Part shown: one piece after another, positions 21,594-32,745 of the stretch
Numbering within the stretch: the first letter of the stretch is position 1
Layout of the letters: every line of letters starts with the position of its first letter
Source of the DNA: Macrocystis pyrifera
Lineage: Eukaryota > Sar > Phaeophyceae > Laminariales > Laminariaceae
Assembly: GCA_031763025.1 (NCBI GenBank)
Contig: JASSKH010000025.1
Coordinates: 6,967,264-7,031,263, forward strand
Reading direction: 5' to 3'
Length of the DNA stretch: 64,000 nucleotides
Program-made: the position numbers and the translations under genes
The notes under the pieces: generated by a model
What the model was told of the DNA's origin: nothing
Seen by the model: only the letters and a program-made list of their open reading frames with translations
Databases searched by the model: none

Positions 21594-22010
21594 TTTTGTC
21601 TCAAGGTTATTTCAGTTGTAGATGTGTGAGATGCTTTCTAATGGGGTGAGGGGACCGTATCGTCCCCGGGCGCGGCGGGGCCCCGACGTCGTCCCAAGAG
21701 GAAACTGTCGGCGCTTGCTGGTTCCATGAGCCCCGACCAATGAAAACTCAACCGATGTGGCTAGGATTTCTATACCGTGCGGGGCGGTATCGACCCTGAG
21801 TATATCTGTTTTTTGTCCCCTGGGTTGTTGGTATTGTGTATGTGCGGAAGGGTTTACGATCCGGGGATGAGACCTTGTTGTTCCCGCGTGGCGTTGCCTC
21901 CATAGCCCCAGCTTGAATCAACCAGCCAACGGGGTTGAGGCTTCCACGTTTCCACTCTGTGCGGAGCGGTGTCGAATCGGGAATTCGGTGTACAATTCCA
22001 TGCTGGTCAG
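21530..22010. repeat. Diverged tandem repeat, three copies
   Basis: A motif of CAACCGATG (or CAACCAGCCAACG), TTTC(A/T)TACC...GCGG(GC)GGTATCGA and a TATCTG-like end recurs near 21532, 21748 and 21917, with spacing of about 170-215 bp. Confidence 0.4.
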
Positions 22011-22257
22011 AGTCGTAGAAATATGGAGTGGTTTCTAGATCTGGTCGTTAGGGTTTTGTTATTTCTTTGCCTCGCAGTCTGTACCTACAGGATTAGTATA
22101 TTTCACTGATATGAAATCAGGACAAACACTGGGGGATTAAGCTGGGTAGAAATAACGATTTCATGCGAAGACGGGACACAACTTTGGCCCATGGGGCAGA
22201 CAATCGTTTTTTTCTCTGCTGCAAATCAACCACGGTCAGACATCCTACCGCATCCCG

Positions 22258-22410
22258 TGATTGGCCATCAGATCACATCACATCACCCCGCACCCATCGG
22301 GAGCCAATAACTTGACGTATCGTGTTTTCTAAAAATAATACGATACAGCTCTTCAAATCAACATATTTCGGAACGTATTGAAGCCCAATCTATGCCATCT
22401 CCTCGTGTCC
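22258..22410 (+). repeat. Dispersed repeat, copy 1
   Basis: It shares CATCACATCA, TTGACGTATCGTGT, CTTTTCAAATCAA-like and CTCGTGTCCA-like blocks, in the same order and orientation, with 26735-26890. It lies just past the stop of the minus-strand frame at 22434. Confidence 0.5.
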
Positions 22411-22433
22411 AAAATACCCACCAAAAAGATCGC

Positions 22434-23153
22434 CTATTGTTCCGGGCGTGTGGACATCTCGTCCGTTTCTTGGGTTCCGTGCTCACGTTCTTCTGAATTC
22501 GACCGTGGAAACAAAACCCACACCCAAGCGCTCCTTTGCCTCTGCCCCTTGTATGCGGGTAGGCGTCTCTCCAGTTGCTCCTTGATCATATCGTCTGTGG
22601 CTTGGAGAACGCCATTGGTCCGACAAACGTCGATATCAACCATAATAATATAACGCACGCGTCCCAGCGTCTGGACGCCTGAACCATTCGTTGAGTTGGA
22701 GGTTATATTGCCGACCCCGATTGAGACGTTTTTCGGGGTGGTCCATACGCCAGATTTCCCAGTCGGCGATACCAAAGATCCTTTCAAATTGTCGCCCACT
22801 CTCAGTCCGCGCATAGGACTTGAAGATGCGGGGCTCCCGGCGGAATGTGTGGGCGGCTCCATCGTCGATGTCGTGCGGTCTGCTTCGGGTTTTCCACTGT
22901 TGGTGCTGCTTCCGTGTTTATGGTTGTATTCACGCTCTATTCTCTTTCCGCCGTGAGTTCGGTCACTGTAGGTTCTGGCGCTGGGTTTTGCGCTGCGTTC
23001 CCCGTTGCGACCGGGGCTAGCGGTAGCGGCGTGGATTTCGGATTTGTCGTCTATAGCTCGGGTGGCGGTGGGAATGTCGGCAGGGCCGATTGCCGGATGG
23101 GAACAACAACACCGCCCGTTCCTAGCAATGTAGAACGCCGAGGTAAAGTCCAA
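22434..23153 (-). CDS. Unrecognised 239-codon minus-strand open frame
   Basis: Seen: this is the longest frame without low-complexity DNA outside the retrotransposons and the 311-codon frame at 28216. The N-terminal half is basic and Ser/Thr/Gly-rich (disordered-like); the C-terminal half has an ordered-looking stretch (RVRYIIMVDIDVC, then DDMIKEQLERRLPAYK). No domain or partner exon was recognised. It could be an exon, a retroelement fragment or chance; the composition of the C-terminal half favours real coding history. Confidence 0.35.
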   Translation of the reverse strand: MDFTSAFYIARNGRCCCSHPAIGPADIPTATRAIDDKSEIHAATASPGRNGERSAKPSARTYSDRTHGGKRIEREYNHKHGSSTNSGKPEADRTTSTMEPPTHSAGSPASSSPMRGLRVGDNLKGSLVSPTGKSGVWTTPKNVSIGVGNITSNSTNGSGVQTLGRVRYIIMVDIDVCRTNGVLQATDDMIKEQLERRLPAYKGQRQRSAWVWVLFPRSNSEEREHGTQETDEMSTRPEQ

Positions 23154-23214
23154 ACGTCATTCATAGGAACAAGTCATTGCCTAAGGGTTCAGACGTACCG
23201 TAGGGCAGTGCGAA

Positions 23215-23290
23215 AAAGTGGAAGAGGAGGAATACGAAGAGGAGCAGGAAGAAGAGGAGGAGGAGGAAGAGGAAGAAGTGGAGAGTGTTG
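23215..23290. repeat. GA-rich purine tract
   Basis: A run of GAGGAAGAGGAGG-type purines on the plus strand; simple sequence. Confidence 0.6.
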
Positions 23291-23816
23291 AACGGGAGAC
23301 ATCGTAGCATTGCGTTGTGTTTCACGTGAGACGCCGCCCAAGAAGACTTGAGGTAAGGGCTGAGACTTCCTCGTGGTCTGCACCACTATCCTGCTCATTC
23401 GGGCAGTGCACTTATGCATACAGCAGGGGGTGTGGGGAGGGGAGGATCGCGAAGGGGGCTGTCAGCGAGAAAACATGGTGTATACAGCAGGAACCCTCTT
23501 AGCGGACCGTTCGCGTTAAGCGTACACCGCTGAATAATCGAACTCTGGACCAAGGCACTTACCGACCGCGAAATTTGCCACGTGTGCATTCATATGACGG
23601 TATCCACGCATACGAGTATACCGTGCTTTCGATGCACTAACTCTAATTTCCGCGATGCTTTTACGTTCGTTCCAAGCACGAGTACCAGTACCATAGCTGC
23701 GGTGGTGTGCTAGTTCGCAGAGTGCAGTATTGTAGTACTGTAAACCAGATTAGACTAGTGAGCTAGGAAACGAGGTACTGGTCCGGAATAATATGACAAG
23801 AGATCATGGTCAACAG

Positions 23817-25553
23817 CAGGGCTTTTCGGGGGTCAGGTCAAATCTCACGGGTCGGGTCGGGTCGGGTCGGGTCGGGTCGGGTCGGGTCAGCTGACCCGAC
23901 CGGACCCGCGAGATTTTGAAAGCCTCTTGACCAGACCCGACCCGACCCGCGAGATTTAAAACATTGTTGACCCGACCCGACCCGACACGTGAGTTTTGAA
24001 AATATCTTGACCCGACCCGATCCGATACGTGAGATTCGAAAATATCTTGACCCGACCCGACCCGACCCGCCACCTTCGGATTGACCCGTGAGGATACGGG
24101 TTTCACGCGGGTCGAGTCACCTTGACCCGCGACTATTTATCTCGACTCGCAGGTCCGACCTGCGGATCCGGCCCGTGGGTCGACACTTCAAAAACAATTT
24201 AATATTCATTTTTGTTCCCACAAGCGATATGTGGCCTGGCTGTAGTGGGTATAAATGGATGCGGGCATGCGTATATATTTGTAGGAGAAAAAAGCTTGTG
24301 GGTAAGAGAGCGGGAAGTGTTTTGAGTGTCGGATCTCGGAGAGAAGCGTCTCAGCAGCAGTGGATGTGTACTGTGTGCTGCGATCGCTTCGTAGAATGTG
24401 TGTTGACACAGAAGCCTACTGCACAGAGGCGACACTTCGAGTGCAGCTCAGTGTGTATCTCGGAGCGAAGAAACAAAGAAAGATGTCATGATTATTGACT
24501 GACTCCCGGGTCAGGTTCGATGGTGTAGAAGTGGAGTGAAGGCGAAGGGGGCGGCGAGGGCGCGCTCTGCCCACCTTTCCAACGAAGACGTCTAGAACAC
24601 TCGAAGACTGGTCTAGAAATGTTCCAGAATCCAAGATACTGGCCTCCGGAACCAACAGCCGGTTCTAGAACGATTCACACCACAAATTCTAGATCTTCTG
24701 GAACTATTTCACCAAGTCTGCAACTGTTCTAGAAGGTTTCAATAATTTGTTCCAGAAACTACTCTAGAAATTGTTCTAGACACTGTTCTGGAAATCGTCC
24801 TACTCACACGGACTACCAGAAGGCAGTATCCACATGATGTGTGTCTACTGGACATAAACGACAGCGTGCTACTCCATGTCTCAACACATGAAGTACACAC
24901 AGGCCATTCTTGCTGTGTTGCTGCAATCGAACACAGAGGAATCACGCGACATGATACTACTGTTGATACTCATGAACATGATGCGTATCGCCGACACGAC
25001 CCCTCGATCAGGTAACACGGCAAAAAACCTTGGAATATTTTCTGGAACAGTTTCTAAAAGATGTTATAGATCTGTTCTACTCAAACGGACTATGAAGGCG
25101 GTCTCCATGTCTACTGAACATATCCTATAGCATACTGTGCTATATTCCAACACATTCATGTGCGCACATACATACACAGGTCAGTCTTGCTGTGTTGCTG
25201 CAATCGAACACAGAGGGATCACGCAACATGATGCTACTGCTGATACTCATGTACATGATGTGTATCCCCGACATCGGATCCGCGGGCCGGATGCGCGGGT
25301 CCGACCCGCGGGTCAGCAGGAAAGAACTCGCGGCTCACGCTGGTCCGACCTGACCCGTTTCTCACGGGTCATGACCTGACCCGACCGGTGAGCTTTGCAT
25401 CACTTCTTGACCCGACCCGACCCGACCCGTGATATTTGAAAAACTCTTGACCCGACCCGACCCGACTCGTGATATTTTGAACACTTCCTGACCCGACCCG
25501 ACCCGACCCGACCCGTGACATTTTGAACACCCCGTGACCCGCGAAGAGCCCTG
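23817..25553 (-). mobile_element. hAT-like non-autonomous element with GGGTC arrays, copy 1 (with nested insertion)
   Basis: The ends CAGGGCTTTTCGGGGGTCA and, reverse-complemented, CAGGGCTCTTCGCGGGTCA form terminal inverted repeats. It is the reverse-oriented relative of 38334-39246: the same (GGGTC)n minisatellites with TTTTCAAAATCTCAC-type spacers near both ends and the same internal unique segment (about 24180-24335). No transposase frame is present. The flanking octamers GTCAACAG and GTAAATGG match at only 5 of 8 positions, so the duplication is decayed or an end is rearranged. A 938-bp block interrupts it. Confidence 0.65.
24336..25273. mobile_element. Insertion nested inside the hAT-like element
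   Basis: Compared with 38334-39246, this block is extra. It is bordered by TCGGATC at 24329-24335 and again at 25274-25280, which looks like a target duplication of 7 (or an imperfect 8) bp. Inside, a unit of about 280 bp is tandemly repeated (24890-25013 resembles 25170-25273; both hold CTTGCTGTGTTGCTGCAATCG), together with many TTCTAGAA/GTTCTGGAA words. No clear inverted termini. Confidence 0.5.
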
Positions 25554-26734
25554 GTAAATGGGACCAAATATTGTTAGTAAAATCAGGTATATGTATAGGT
25601 TCTTGTTTGTGCCGTAGGTTCTTTGTACTACGGTCCCCCCTAATAGTGATCACGCATGGCACGTTATATACCTCTGGACAGAAAATTGGCAACAACTACA
25701 CAAACCAGCTGCGGCTGCATGCAAAATAGACGGACATTGCATTAGGTTCGTAGTTACCACTCGAGCGAGTCGAGGGCTACTAAGCAATGAATACAATATA
25801 TAAAAGCACTTTCATCTTTCGATTTCGCCAGGAATTGGTGTACGCGACAAACTCCATAAGCCATGCATGTTGGAGTTTTGATACTGCGCGCTAAAATCCG
25901 GTTGTCGGTACACGGCGTTGGTCGTAATATTTGCTGTTTCATGCAATACGCCGGCACTTGTAACTCATCAACAAGCCGCCGTTTGTCATATTGCTACGGT
26001 ATGCACCCATTGAAGTATTCCTGCAGTCATAGTATAGTTTACTTGTATTAATCGCGACAATCGTTTTGCAGACCCTAGACGAAACTATTGAAATGCGCCA
26101 CTGAGGCGAGCAACGACAGCCGAAACCTTTCATCGTGGAGTCATCTGCAGTTAGTTGCAGGGGATACGTCTCATGTTGACAAGAATGAAGAGGGAAAGAG
26201 CCCCGTCTAGCTCCCAGGCTAGTCAGGGCAGCGTATGGGTTTAGCAGGGGCCAGATAACTTCAACGGTACGCAGAACCACATCATGACCCATGGGGCTGA
26301 ATTGGATATATCTTGTGTAAAGAGGTGACACGATACATCAAGCCCAAGTCAAAAACTCTCAGTTTTCGGGAAAAGTATTAGTCAAAGCACTTCATTTATT
26401 CTTGAAGTGTGCAATTAATACCAGAGATACAACCACGTTACATACAGTCTGCCGCGAACGCGTTCCCAGCAGCACACGACCATGCCATTGGTGTACATAT
26501 AGAAACCAACCTACAATTGGCCGGAGCATATTTACTACCGCGGTGTCTACCTCAGCTCGATATCATATCCTCTGCACACCACCGCTACTACTGCTGCTGT
26601 TGCCGTCGCTGGTGGTGCTGGTGGTGCTGGTGCTGCTGCTTGCTTGTGTTGGTTCGCGGTTCGTGGTCATTGGGCCATGGTGCGAATGGTCTGTTTGATC
26701 TTCATCGCAACATCAACAACTTGTTAGACATCCC
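25554..26734. other. Unassigned region
   Basis: Low-copy sequence with no convincing frame. Confidence 0.25.
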
Positions 26735-26890
26735 ATCACATCAAATCCATCACATCCATCATGTCAAGAACCAATGCACCACGGAAAATAATTTGACGTA
26801 TCGTGTCTGCCAAAAAGATAATCACGAGACTCTTTTCAAATCAAGACGTTTTGGAAATTGAAGATCTATGCTGTGACCTCTCTTCGTGTC
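26735..26890 (+). repeat. Dispersed repeat, copy 2
   Basis: It matches 22258-22410 in block order (CATCACATC, TTGACGTATCGTGT, CTTTTCAAATCAA, CTTCGTGTCCA). Here it lies upstream of the possible gene starting at 27156. Confidence 0.5.
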
Positions 26891-27155
26891 CATCTATGCC
26901 CACGGCCCACCGATCGGATTGCGTTTGCCCGGCGCGTCGACGTTCCGAACGTTTTCCGTGCCCACCCTTCCCCGACAGCTTGCGCCGCGATGCCCTGCTC
27001 AGCAGCATCGGAGCAAAGCCCTTTTCCGCCTATTATAGAGAAAAAGAGTACACAACCGGCGACAACGGCCATTTCACAACAGCCACGATGAGGGTCTCTT
27101 TCGCCTTGCCTCCCGTCGCCTCTGCGCCATCTTCACTACCGTCTTCAACGCAAAC

Positions 27156-27275
27156 ATGGGTGCTGCTTCGGCAGTCATCGTGAGCTTGACGTCTTGCGAC
27201 AAGTTCCCCGGGACAGAGTTAGACGTCCATGGGACGGTGACGTTTGTGAGGGACATCGAGTGCAAAGAGCACACG
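27156..27275 (+). CDS. Candidate first exon of a split gene
   Basis: Seen: the ATG at 27156 is followed by 40 codons ending exactly at a donor (CACACG|GTGAGG), phase 0. The peptide is small-residue-rich, then DVHGTVTFVRDIECKEH. The downstream exons at 27627 and 28528 continue in phase. The minus strand is also open here (Arg/Lys-rich), so strand assignment is not certain. Confidence 0.35.
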
Positions 27276-27626
27276 GTGAGGGGCGTTTGGGGTCGACATC
27301 ACCACCAGCACAGTAGTAGGAGGAGCAGCAGCAGCAGCAGCAGCAGATGCAACAACAGCGGAAGCAGCAGCAGCAGCTGCAGCAGCAGCAGCAGCCGCAG
27401 CAGCAGCAGCAGTAGCAGCAGCCGCAGCTGTAGGAGACGTACCGGACTCACTCCTTGTTCCATCTTGCAAGCTCGTGGGCCCAAGCATCGCCGTGACCTG
27501 TTATTTGTTCAGCATTTTTAGGGTACTGTTGTGCACCTTTTTATCATCTTGGTATTTTCCCGCTTATGCCTGTGGCCACATGACCGCCACCTTGCGCCGT
27601 GCCTCACTTATTGGTTGAATTTGCAG
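27276..27626 (+). repeat. Possible intron carrying an AGC/CAG triplet tract (27305-27430)
   Basis: Interrupted (AGC)n of about 125 bp lies in the interval from donor GTGAGG to acceptor TTGGTTGAATTTGCAG. It generates poly-Ser and poly-Ala frames that should not be annotated. Confidence 0.5.
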
Positions 27627-27761
27627 GTCATACACGTGGATCAATACCTCCTTCTGTGCTCTCACGCGGTCCTTGAGACGAAGAACATCCATTTGATCGT
27701 GCACGAGGGGGGGGTAACCATGACACTTTGCGCGCCTGCCATGGTGATCGCTCGCCATGAG
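27627..27761 (+). CDS. Candidate second exon (45 codons, phase 0-0)
   Basis: Seen: strong acceptor TTGAATTTGCAG, 135 open bases, then donor GAG|GTAATA. The peptide includes LETKNIHLIVHEGGVTM and a hydrophobic end. The minus strand holds a competing 75-codon charged frame (27564-27791). Its own exon borders are less clear, but the composition is equally protein-like. Confidence 0.35.
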
Positions 27762-28527
27762 GTAATAATCGACTATGTCACGAGTTCGCACGCAGTATGC
27801 ACCCGATACTCTATTTGCAGTGAGGGTTTGGCGTGTACCAGATAGTGAGTTCTTTGTTTGCCGGTGTACCAGGTACAGCAGTACCTGGTATTATTTTTAG
27901 TGGCGGGCGGACTAGAGGGCACGGGTCGCTTCAATAAATTTCAGAGACTACACAGTCTTATGCTAATACCACATCCCAGTACAATACGAGTAATACAGGA
28001 CACACGTCCTACAAGTGTCGAATGTACAGCAAAGTACCCAAGGTACCCTGGTACAGTAGTCTGCAGCGAGCATCACTTAATCAGAGAGCTGTGCATTTTC
28101 GATGAGCTACATTTTCCGGGTGATGCTGTTGTTGAACCACAATAGAACTACTTATAGATATCTCGATCTCTGAGCGTGCTCCGTTGGTACATCCCTGGCC
28201 TCTCAGAGCTCCCACTTGGGAATCGCCTACTTTAATTACTTGCCGGACCTTTCCTGCGGGTCTTTGTTTTCTCCATTTCTCTTGTCACTTTCAGTCCTTC
28301 TTTCCTTTTTGCTTCTTTCGTTTCGTGTGCGTGCGTGTACTCGAAGCATCGTTCTGCGAGCGTACCCGGCGCCGTCGCGGGTGTCGGCGAATGGTGGCCG
28401 GTATAATAAAGAGGGGATTGCAAGGCGCGTGGTCGCCGGTTTCGTGTCTAGGCGTCGCGTTTGCCACGAGACACGACGGAAGCATGAATGGGCTCTGTCT
28501 GGCCACCATTTGTGGTTTCTGATAGAG

Positions 28528-28657
28528 TATCTACGAGTTTATAAGGGCCGTTCGGCATTGCAAGATTATATTCAAGCGGTGCTTATTTTTGCGACCGGGC
28601 TGAAAATCAAACCCAGTCTGAACGCCAACATTGTCAAGCTGGCGCACGAGGTCCACG
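28528..28657 (+). CDS. Candidate third exon
   Basis: Part of a 311-codon open frame (28216-29151). The central stretch (LQDYIQAVLIFATGLKIKPS, then NANIVKLAHEVH) is the most protein-like, and is bounded by AG at 28526-28527 and the donor CCACG|GTGAGC. The flanking parts of the long frame are pyrimidine-rich simple sequence. The start is uncertain; phase 0 agrees with the exon before. No family was recognised. Confidence 0.35.
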
Positions 28658-28917
28658 GTGAGCACCGGGCTTTACCCGAGGCGGGCGACGGGGCTCACTG
28701 TGAAAGAAAGGGAGGGAGGAAAGCTTTACCCGGACAGAATCGGTGGCGAGATGGTCGCGAGAGGGGGCGGGCGGGGTACGAGGCTGAGAGAGAAACTCTG
28801 CTGTTTGATTTTTTCTTTTTTTCATTTTCTCATTTTTTCTTTTTGACCGGTGTAAGGTGTTCCAATCATGTAGTATTATTATTACACGAAAGGGGACGGG
28901 GATTTTTTTTCTTGCAG

Positions 28918-29024
28918 AAATTTTCTGTTTCATTTTCATTGTTTTTGTTGTGTTGCTGTGCCGTTCTGTGCTTTATCTTTCTTACATACGAGTACAGACA
29001 GAGCATGTCGAAGGAAGGAAATAA
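28918..29024 (+). CDS. Candidate last exon with a hydrophobic C-terminus
   Basis: A strong acceptor (eight T then CTTGCAG) leads in the matching phase to 34 codons ending TAA at 29022. The peptide is a hydrophobic helix of about 20 residues and a polar tail. T-rich DNA produces such helices by chance, so this is the weakest exon of the model. Confidence 0.25.
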
Positions 29025-29883
29025 GTACCCTACCTGGGATATGTACGTACGTACGACATGTGAGCGTTCGCGGAAAACCGCTAGCGACGCGAATCGTATG
29101 TCGCGTCCGAGCTGTTTTCTCCTGAAGCATGCATGGCGGCGAGACTCTTGACATTATCAAGTCGCCAGTTTGCAACTACTATCATGAAAGAAACAATATT
29201 CAATCATGGACCTCTGTCCGCTTCGCATACATTGATGTACTTGTCCTTCCTGAGCCGCGAGCGTAACGGTCGGCGTAGGCCGCCCGCGGAGCGAAGCGCC
29301 TTGTATTTAATACCAGGTAGGGAGAATATTAACCATTTTTCGATGAGATCTTGAGCTTGAATGTCACTGTTATACCAAGGTTCTGCTGGTACGGAACACG
29401 GCAGGCGCCCGCAACAGGAAAGGGCGCCATCCATATTTTCCGTGAAGCGCGGAGGCTACATTTTATTGTACAACCAGTACTTATTTTTTAGTACCACTGC
29501 CGAATAGGACACCGAAAATTCAGCCTAACAAATGGAAAAAGTAGGATTAAGATACCGTATTCAGGAAATACAAAAAAATATTGAGGCGCTATACTGAATA
29601 TAGAATAGAACCTGCCGCGGGCGGAAGGATGCCCTATTGTAGATACCACGAACCATGAAGAGGATACAAGCCCACCGTAGAAGAATGATACCCCACTGCC
29701 TCGCCATGGCTATATATTTTCTGCTAGGTTCCCTTCGATAATAGTCCACAGCAGCCACGACAACAGTAGATACTTGCCTCTATTGTGCCACAATCAAGCA
29801 GGAGGGGCAGCACTTCAAGGCGCTCGGGATACTCATGCACTGTAGTTCATCCATGTTCAGCAGTTGCATGTTTCCTGTACACT
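29025..29883. other. Unassigned region
   Basis: Nothing recognisable. Confidence 0.25.
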
Positions 29884-30308
29884 ACTGTTACGGGAAGCAT
29901 CCCTATGCGCATCACGATTTTGTACACCTGTGAATGGTCCTATTGTTGCGTGAAACATCGTATTAAAGTATGCATTTCATTCTACGGTCTGACCAAGGTG
30001 GGTTCCCGGAGATCATGTCAAATCGGAGAGGTACGTCAGGCGGGTCACTCACGAGCGTGCAGATAACGTTCCAAGCATTCAGGGCGAGTGTTCCGTGCGT
30101 TCAGAGCAAGCGTTTCGTGCCAGGGATTCAAACGTAAACGTTCATCACATGTTCTCAGTTTGGTTCAAGTCCGTGCTTTCCAGTGATCGACATACCCAGC
30201 TCCCTCCGAGCCCCACGCACGATCCCCTTCTATGCAATCCTTCCAAAGTACTACAACTCCGGGTCTACAAATAAAACATGGTGAAATGCCCTCTGCTCGC
30301 CGTGACAT
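29884..30308 (-). repeat. Dispersed repeat, copy B (inverted relative to 16869-17296)
   Basis: The reverse complement aligns with copy A end to end. A run of about 24 A (30394-30417) lies 85 bp beyond the 30308 border. Outside the aligned segment the two loci do not resemble each other. Confidence 0.7.
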
Positions 30309-31490
30309 CCCCCCACGTTCGATGTCTTCAGACCGAAAGAACGAATGTTTAACGTAAACCCGAAGAGCAGAAAATACTCGTGAAAATAGCAAAAGAAAAA
30401 AAAAAAAAAAAAAAAAACTCCCGGTCCTCCTCGGAGAATCTCGGGAGAGTAATTGAAACTCGAACCAGAACAACAATCGTACCTTACCGTAGGCAAGAGG
30501 GCGGTCGTATCCTTGCACTGTCTAACCCCCTTTTCTCCAAACAAGAAAACAAACTTACGCTCGCATCGAACTGTAAATATTGTACCAAACGGCCAAGCGA
30601 CGCATGTAATTCTTCCAAAGTCCCCTCAAAATTCCGTCCTTGCGGGTTTTCCCCCTGCTCCTTAGCTACAGGCGTCGGTATGTCACCACGTTAGGACGTT
30701 CTTTCGTGATTCCCTCCCGTCACCGCCGTGCACCCGATGTTGCAGCGTTCTTCTTCTTGGGGTGCTGACTTTAGACGGTGGTAAGAAGAAAGGCGGTCCT
30801 GACCCTCGTACGTTCTTCACGACCTGTATGCGCCGCATCAGTATGACACGCTCGGAGCATGTACTCACCTGTGAAAAACATTATTTTGTTCTTGCCTCAC
30901 CTGCATCTGCGGTAAGGAGCTCTTCTCGGTGGCTTCCGTCTGCACCTTTAACAAAACCTTACCAGTAGAAGATCGCCCTTCTGGCCAGACACAGACTCCT
31001 CGGTAAGCTACCATCGTCCTACCACACCACCTCAACTCTAACTGAGACTGCAGAGAGTTATGACCAGTCCTTCGTCGTGTAGCTATACGTGGCCGTTCCG
31101 CCTACAAAAGACACTGCGGTGAAAGTGCAATTTGCCCCTCTCTATATATCTACACGCTTGACTGTGTCTCACTTGTTGTAGCGGTTCACCGCTTGGTATT
31201 CCAATGTACTTGCCTACTGGACTGTGTAGATATTGGAGCCATTCACGTACCTTTGCCAAACGTTTCAATTTTGCGCAGCGGACTGTGTTGATGCTGCCAC
31301 CATTCGTTTACCTTCGCCAGACGTTTCTCACGTTATCTTCCACAAGTGTTTCTTTATATGTTACCAGACGTCTTCCGCCCTAACCTTTGTCTATAACAGC
31401 TGTCTCTATGCGGATATCACATTTGGATTAATGGTTTGCTTTGGTTCTGGCGATGATCTCAAACTTCCCTATGTTGAGTGTGGACATACT
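30309..31490. other. Unassigned region with a poly-A run
   Basis: Besides the A run there is a short inverted repeat CTCCCG...CGGGAG (30419-30448). No gene was recognised. Confidence 0.25.
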
Positions 31491-31491
31491 T

Positions 31492-32050
31492 TACGAATGT
31501 GGAGATGGTTTCGTAGATGGGTTTACCGCTGGCTGCAAGACGTTCATGATGATGAGTCATCGTTCTATTTTGGCCTCCCTATACGGTATAAGGTTCTATT
31601 TCGTATACTTCGCGTGCTTCAACTTTTTGGCACTAGCGAATGTGGAGGGGGATTTTGTATATGGGTTTACCACGGGCTGTCAGAAATTCATGAAAGGTCC
31701 TCTTTCTACTTTTGTCTCCTCCTGTAGTATGTAGTTCTATTTCGCATACTTCGCGTGCTTCAATATTCTGGCACTACCCAAGGTTATTGTCTGATTCCGA
31801 GTAAGTAAGTCGTTTGAAGGTACTGACGTTTACTCAACTCACTGACACTAGCGAATGTCGAGGTGGATTTTGGATAAGGGTTTGCCACTGCAATAAGAAA
31901 TTAATGATGGGTCCTCTTTCTACTTTTGCCTCCTCCTATGGTATATAGCGTTCTATTTCGCATACTTCGCGTGCGTCAATGTACTGGCACTACCCCAGGT
32001 TGTTATATGATTCCTAGTAAGTAAGTCGTTCGAAGGTACTGACGTTTACT
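31492..32050. repeat. Tandem repeat, three diverged units
   Basis: Units begin near 31492, 31636 and 31851 with (G/A)CGAATGT(G/C)GAG, followed by GGATTTTG, GGGTTTACC, CTTTCTACTTTTG and ATTTCGCATACTTCGCGTG. The later units add a shared tail AGTAAGTAAGTCGTT(T/C)GAAGG. Confidence 0.65.
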
Positions 32051-32076
32051 GCATCCCCCCTGCACGAACACTGTCC

Positions 32077-32400
32077 ACTGGTGCGACTCTTTCGTGCTAT
32101 ATTCAATCATGAGTGCTAAACGGCGTTCGTCTACAACCACTTTCGAATCGTACTCCTCGCGTACCGGTTTTGTTGGGAATATTTGCAGAAACGTAGTGAC
32201 ACCCCGCCAGCACGGGAACTGTCAAATGGTACTCCAATCGGTCTGGATAAGATGACTAGTCGACATTGGGAATCGCGTCAAATGATAACATCAACACGGT
32301 GCGACTCTTTTGTACTAGATCAGTCATGAGTCCTAAAGTGCGTTTGTCCACAACCACTTTCAAATCGTACCCCTCGAATACCGGTTTAGGTCGAAATAGG
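32077..32400. repeat. Two-unit tandem repeat, period about 220 bp
   Basis: GGTGCGACTCTT...CATGAGT..TAAA..GCGTT(C/T)GTC(T/C)ACAACCACTTTC appears at 32077 and 32297. Confidence 0.55.
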
Positions 32401-32449
32401 TCAGAAACACCCACCGCCCGCCTTTGCTATGAAGACGGCATACAATCTC

Positions 32450-32745
32450 TCGTCGTCTGAGCAAACAAGGCAAATCTTTTGCCGCAGCGGCGGCACAAAC
32501 CCTCACGTCGTCTGGGAATACGTGGCACCGCCTTAGCCATTACGATGGTACATATCCGCCTGTCGTTTGAGCGAAAGTGCCACAACGACGGCACGTAACC
32601 TCACGTCGTCTGAGCACAAATGACATAGCCTTTGCCACAACGACGGCACATAAATGCTGTAGTATCCATTACCATGTCGTCTGAACACAAGTGGCCCTGC
32701 CTTGGCCATGACGACGGCACACAACCTCTTGTCATCTGAGCGAAA
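32450..32745. repeat. Minisatellite of about 50-75-bp units
   Basis: About five copies of a unit with (C/T)(A/G)TCGTCTGAGC, CAC/AAC, GCC and ACGACGGCACA(TAA/CAA). Confidence 0.6.

Noticed and set aside
27156-27521. Ser-rich 121-codon frame through the AGC tract as one exon
   Set aside because: The protein-like part ends at a consensus donor (27276); the rest is triplet repeat.
28216-29151. 311-codon frame as a single uninterrupted gene
   Set aside because: It contains long pyrimidine-rich simple sequence, a consensus donor at 28658 and a strong acceptor at 28917; a split model fits better.
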